This document shows positions 60,858 to 63,439 of a stretch of DNA of 63,439 nucleotides, in pieces. The stretch covers positions 1 through 63,439 of the forward strand of contig JAPPDF010000089.1 in NCBI GenBank assembly GCA_028875575.1, in the 5' to 3' direction. The stretch's first letter is position 1. Each line of letters opens with the position of its first letter. The notes beneath the pieces were generated by a model, which saw only the letters and a program-made list of their open reading frames with translations, was not told where the DNA came from and made no database searches. The position numbers and the translations under genes were made by a program. The DNA comes from Acidobacteriota bacterium. GTDB lineage: Bacteria; Acidobacteriota; Terriglobia; Versatilivoradales; Versatilivoraceae.

Positions 60858-61934
60858 ATGCCAACCGAAATCACCGAGCAGCAACTTGAACCCGACCTGC
60901 TTCACCCGTTTCCCGAGGGTTGGTATTTCGTCGCCAGTCGTCGTTCCATCCTGAAGGAAAAGCTGATTCGAAAAACCTGGATGGGCGATGAAATCATTGC
61001 CTGGTGTGACGGAGAGGGAAATATCTGCGTGGCCGAGGCGGTCTGTCCGCACCTGGGCGCCGACCTGGGTCCCGCTGCCGGAGGCATGGTGCGCGATTCC
61101 CGTCTCGTCTGTCCCTTTCACGGCTTCGAGTTCGATGTCAGCGGCCAATGCGTCGCCACTCCCTTTTCCCCGGCGCCCAAGGCCACCTGGCTCAAGGTGT
61201 TCGAGACGCGGGAAGTGCTCGACCTGGTTTTCGCCTGGTGGGGACACAACGGACGTCCGCCACAATGGAACCTTCCCGAGGATCCACCGACCGGACCCGA
61301 CTGGAGCGAGATGGGATACAAGACTTTCCGATTCCCCGGTCATCCCCAGGAAACAACCGAGAATTCGGTGGACCTGGCGCACCTGCGTTATGTGCACGGC
61401 TACGACAACGTGAGCCGCGTGGGGCCGCTATCGGTGGAAGGCGCCTGCCTGGAGAGCTCCTTCAACTTCAAACGGACCAGGAAGATCGCCGGGATCACCG
61501 ACCTCGTATTCGATGTCACCGCCGTCACCTGGGTCTTTGGACTGGGTTATTCGCAGGTCGATATTCACGAACGCACCATTAGCATGGATTTGCGGCTTTG
61601 GGTGCTGGCGACGCCCGTCGACGGCAAACTCATCGACCTGGTTCTGGCCAGTCAGGTGCGGGAGATACGCCGTCCCAAGCGGCCGATCGTCGGATTGAGG
61701 TTTGTTCCAACCAACCTGCGCGCCGGCATCATGAACAGAATCATGCTGGCTATCCAAAAACAGGACGTTCTGCAGGATGTGGTGATCTGGGGAAACAAGC
61801 GGTACCGATCTCGTCCACGTCTGTGCCGGTCCGACGGGGAGATCGGGAGGTATCGACGCTACTGCCAACAGTTCTATCCGGATCACGGGGATGCCGGTCA
61901 GGACCGGCATGAACTACCGTCCAGGGAGTCGTAG
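60858..61934 (+). CDS. Rieske 2Fe-2S oxygenase (aromatic/sterol ring-hydroxylating type)
   Basis: A 358-residue Rieske non-heme iron oxygenase alpha subunit. The Rieske cluster ligands are Cys63/His65 (CPHLG) and Cys85/His88 (CPFHGFEFD). The mononuclear iron site is Asp172, His175 and His180 in NSVDLAHLRYVHGYD. The layout resembles KshA and cholesterol-desaturase type oxygenases, but the substrate is unknown. It needs a reductase not found nearby. I set the start at ATG 60858; an extension back to 60699 is unlike the family. The spacer 60237-60857 shows no other gene. It is followed by an HlyD-type gene 43 bases downstream. Confidence 0.85.
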   Translation: MPTEITEQQLEPDLLHPFPEGWYFVASRRSILKEKLIRKTWMGDEIIAWCDGEGNICVAEAVCPHLGADLGPAAGGMVRDSRLVCPFHGFEFDVSGQCVATPFSPAPKATWLKVFETREVLDLVFAWWGHNGRPPQWNLPEDPPTGPDWSEMGYKTFRFPGHPQETTENSVDLAHLRYVHGYDNVSRVGPLSVEGACLESSFNFKRTRKIAGITDLVFDVTAVTWVFGLGYSQVDIHERTISMDLRLWVLATPVDGKLIDLVLASQVREIRRPKRPIVGLRFVPTNLRAGIMNRIMLAIQKQDVLQDVVIWGNKRYRSRPRLCRSDGEIGRYRRYCQQFYPDHGDAGQDRHELPSRES

Positions 61935-61977
61935 TGACTTTGTGCAAGCCGTATCCATACCCACTGAGTGGATCAGC

Positions 61978-63195
61978 ATGAGAAAACTAACAGGCTATTT
62001 GGTCGCGATTGTCATTCTTGTCGGCTCCTGCGCCCTGGCGTACTACCTGGTGTCGCTGGCGCCCGAACCGGAGCGCAGCGAGCCACCTCCCCAAATCCCG
62101 TTTGCACAGACAGCCAAGGTCGTGGCCGGCTCCGGAGCCATCCCCGTATACGGCGCCGGAACGGTGCGGGCCAGCGCTGAAATCGACATTGCGCCGCTGC
62201 TCAGCGGAAGGGTGGTCTGGATGAATCCGGCCTTCCAGAGCGGCGGGCGGATCAGGGCGGGCCAGGCGATATTCCGCATCGACAAGGAAGACTACCTGCA
62301 CCGCCTGCGCCAGGTGGAAGCCGAACTCGAGTCTCGCCGGGTCGCGCTCTTCGTGGCTCAGGAAGAGTCGGCATTCGCCCGCACCGAATTCGAGCAGTAC
62401 TCTCTCCAGCAGCAGGAGGCAGGAGCTTCGGCGGGCAAGCCCGGGCCCCTGGCCCTGCGGGAACCCCAGATGAAGGCGGCTCAGGCGGCCATAGACCGCG
62501 TGGAGTCCCAGCTGGCCGATGCCAGGCTGGCCCTGTCCCGCACCGAAGTACGAGCACCGTTCAACGGCTACGTTCGCCACGAGTCGTTGGATGTGGGGCA
62601 GTTTGTCACCGCCGGCCAACCTGTCGGGCGACTGTTCGCCTCCGACGCGGTCGAAGTGGTGGTGCCACTGTCCGACGCCAACGCCGGCTTGATTCCAGGT
62701 CTCTGGAAACTGCGTGCGGGGGACTCCAGAAGGCGGGTGGCTGCCCGTGTGATTGCCAGATACGGCGATACGAGCTATGTCTGGAAAGGTTACGTCGACC
62801 GGGCTGAAGTTTCCATCGACCAACAGACCCGAACTATCGACTCAATCCTGCGGGTGCCCAGACCCTTTACCGCGGGAGCCCCGGCGGACGGAACCGATGG
62901 ATCCGGAAATACACCCCCACTCCTGGTGGGCAAGTTTGTAGAGGTGGAGATCCAGGGGGTTGCTCCGGAGAGCTATTTCCGGGTACCGCGGCCGGCACTG
63001 CACCCCGGCAACGAGGTTTGGACAGTCAGCGAAGACAAGAGGGTGCACGTCGTCCCGGTGCGCATCCTGCAGCGCGTCAACGACGAGGCTTTCGTCATCG
63101 GCGCTCTGGAAGACGGACAGCCGGTCATCACCGGCGGCATTCAGCATGTCAGCGAAGGCATGATTGTACAGACCGAGGAGGGATTGGCACCATGA
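61978..63195 (+). CDS. RND/HlyD-family efflux periplasmic adaptor subunit
   Basis: A 405-residue membrane-fusion protein. It starts with a signal anchor (LVAIVILVGSCALAYYLVSL). The barrel-sandwich lipoyl segments are IDIAPLLSGRVVWMNPAFQSG and APFNGYVRHESLDVGQFVTAG (given as parts), flanking a coiled-coil hairpin (residues about 110-190). The C-terminal membrane-proximal domain ends HVSEGMIVQTEEG. ATG at 61978 has a weak ribosome site. Adaptors of this type are normally followed by an RND pump gene; here the next reading frame is only 61 codons. Confidence 0.85.
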   Translation: MRKLTGYLVAIVILVGSCALAYYLVSLAPEPERSEPPPQIPFAQTAKVVAGSGAIPVYGAGTVRASAEIDIAPLLSGRVVWMNPAFQSGGRIRAGQAIFRIDKEDYLHRLRQVEAELESRRVALFVAQEESAFARTEFEQYSLQQQEAGASAGKPGPLALREPQMKAAQAAIDRVESQLADARLALSRTEVRAPFNGYVRHESLDVGQFVTAGQPVGRLFASDAVEVVVPLSDANAGLIPGLWKLRAGDSRRRVAARVIARYGDTSYVWKGYVDRAEVSIDQQTRTIDSILRVPRPFTAGAPADGTDGSGNTPPLLVGKFVEVEIQGVAPESYFRVPRPALHPGNEVWTVSEDKRVHVVPVRILQRVNDEAFVIGALEDGQPVITGGIQHVSEGMIVQTEEGLAP

Positions 63196-63377
63196 TCCTG
63201 AAAAATAGTGGTATGCCAAACAGCGAACATTCAGTCATTTGTTCTTGCGCTTCTCAATGGTTGGCATACTTTCGGATGGGGACAACGACACTCGCGTCGC
63301 GCAAGTTCGATGATCGGTGTGTCGAATTGATCGAGCCCCTGCGATTCCCGGCATCTCGAACCTTCGAATCCGTATAG
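63192..63377 (+). CDS. Short open reading frame coupled to the adaptor gene (doubtful)
   Basis: A 61-codon frame whose ATG overlaps the adaptor's TGA (ATGA), so it could be translationally coupled. The product (MILKNSGMPNSEHSVICSC... ending PASRTFESV) matches no family I know. It contains a 9-base perfect inverted repeat (GTATGCCAA at 63211-63219 and TTGGCATAC at 63261-63269, 41 bases apart), the kind of structure left by a small insertion. It may be a degraded remnant of the pump gene start, or non-coding. Confidence 0.25.
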   Translation: MILKNSGMPNSEHSVICSCASQWLAYFRMGTTTLASRKFDDRCVELIEPLRFPASRTFESV

Positions 63378-63384
63378 GAAGATT

Positions 63385-63439
63385 ATGAGCACGGCCGTGC
63401 AATCCCCGATACGCCTCGCCGAAGAATTGGTCCTGCTGA
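63385..63439 (+). CDS. Start of a possible GPP34-family protein (partial)
   Basis: Only 18 codons are visible before the window ends: MSTAVQSPIRLAEELVLL. The LAEELVLL pattern resembles the N terminus of GPP34 (GOLPH3-like) domain proteins. The ATG at 63385 has AGGAAG about 6 bases upstream. The rest of the gene is beyond the window, so this is a weak call. Confidence 0.4.
   Translation, partial: MSTAVQSPIRLAEELVLL

Overview
This is a high-GC bacterial chromosomal window, probably from a metagenome-assembled genome. Three things argue for a free-living or host-associated heterotroph of the Acidobacteriota, with Planctomycetota or Verrucomicrobiota as the main alternatives: the paired DUF1501 and cytochrome/DUF1549/DUF1553 proteins, the many sialidase-like, sulfatase and sugar-acid type catabolic genes, and the many palindromic intergenic repeats. 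The assignment is an inference from gene content; no rRNA gene is present.

Layout. 0.1-10 kb: two cytoplasmic Asp-box (sialidase-like) proteins flank a phytanoyl-CoA dioxygenase family gene, followed by a small coiled-coil membrane protein, a DUF1080 lipoprotein and the DUF1501 + DUF1549/DUF1553 pair. 10-21 kb: catabolic genes (class IV aminotransferase, SDR, aspartoacylase-like deacylase, Gfo/Idh/MocA oxidoreductase, threonine synthase-like enzyme, alpha/beta hydrolase, aspartate ammonia-lyase-like enzyme, cupin, PrpE-type acyl-CoA synthetase). 21-28 kb: iron genes (feoAB, a ferritin-like protein), DinB, RraA-like, nitrilase and SMP-30 proteins. 28-42 kb: housekeeping core on the minus strand (alr, dnaB, rplI, rpsR, rpsF, pth, rplY, prs, tRNA-Gln, ispE, a TPR protein, purH), then selA on the plus strand. 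42-54.5 kb: a sulfatase plus a putative glycosidase, a DUF4143 ATPase, a glutamate-semialdehyde aminotransferase-like enzyme, an HpaI-type aldolase, an SDR that lacks the catalytic Tyr and Lys, a sialidase-like lipoprotein, a creatininase-like and a phosphotriesterase-like Tat protein. 55-63 kb: a 1238-residue secreted protein (spondin domain, sugar dehydrogenase, tandem C-terminal modules), two small GIY-YIG genes (the second split by an in-frame TGA), a Rieske oxygenase, an HlyD-type adaptor and the start of a possible GPP34-family gene.

The most unusual content is outside the ordinary genes. At least six families of dispersed, mostly palindromic intergenic elements occur. They include a composite element of about 450-480 bp present twice in inverted orientation around the rplY-prs-tRNA-ispE-TPR-purH block, and a 250-bp element with 22-bp terminal inverted repeats lying exactly between two convergent genes. 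A fragment of the 3' end of the spondin/dehydrogenase gene is duplicated just upstream of the intact gene. I did not find a defence island, a CRISPR array, a phage or an intact transposase.
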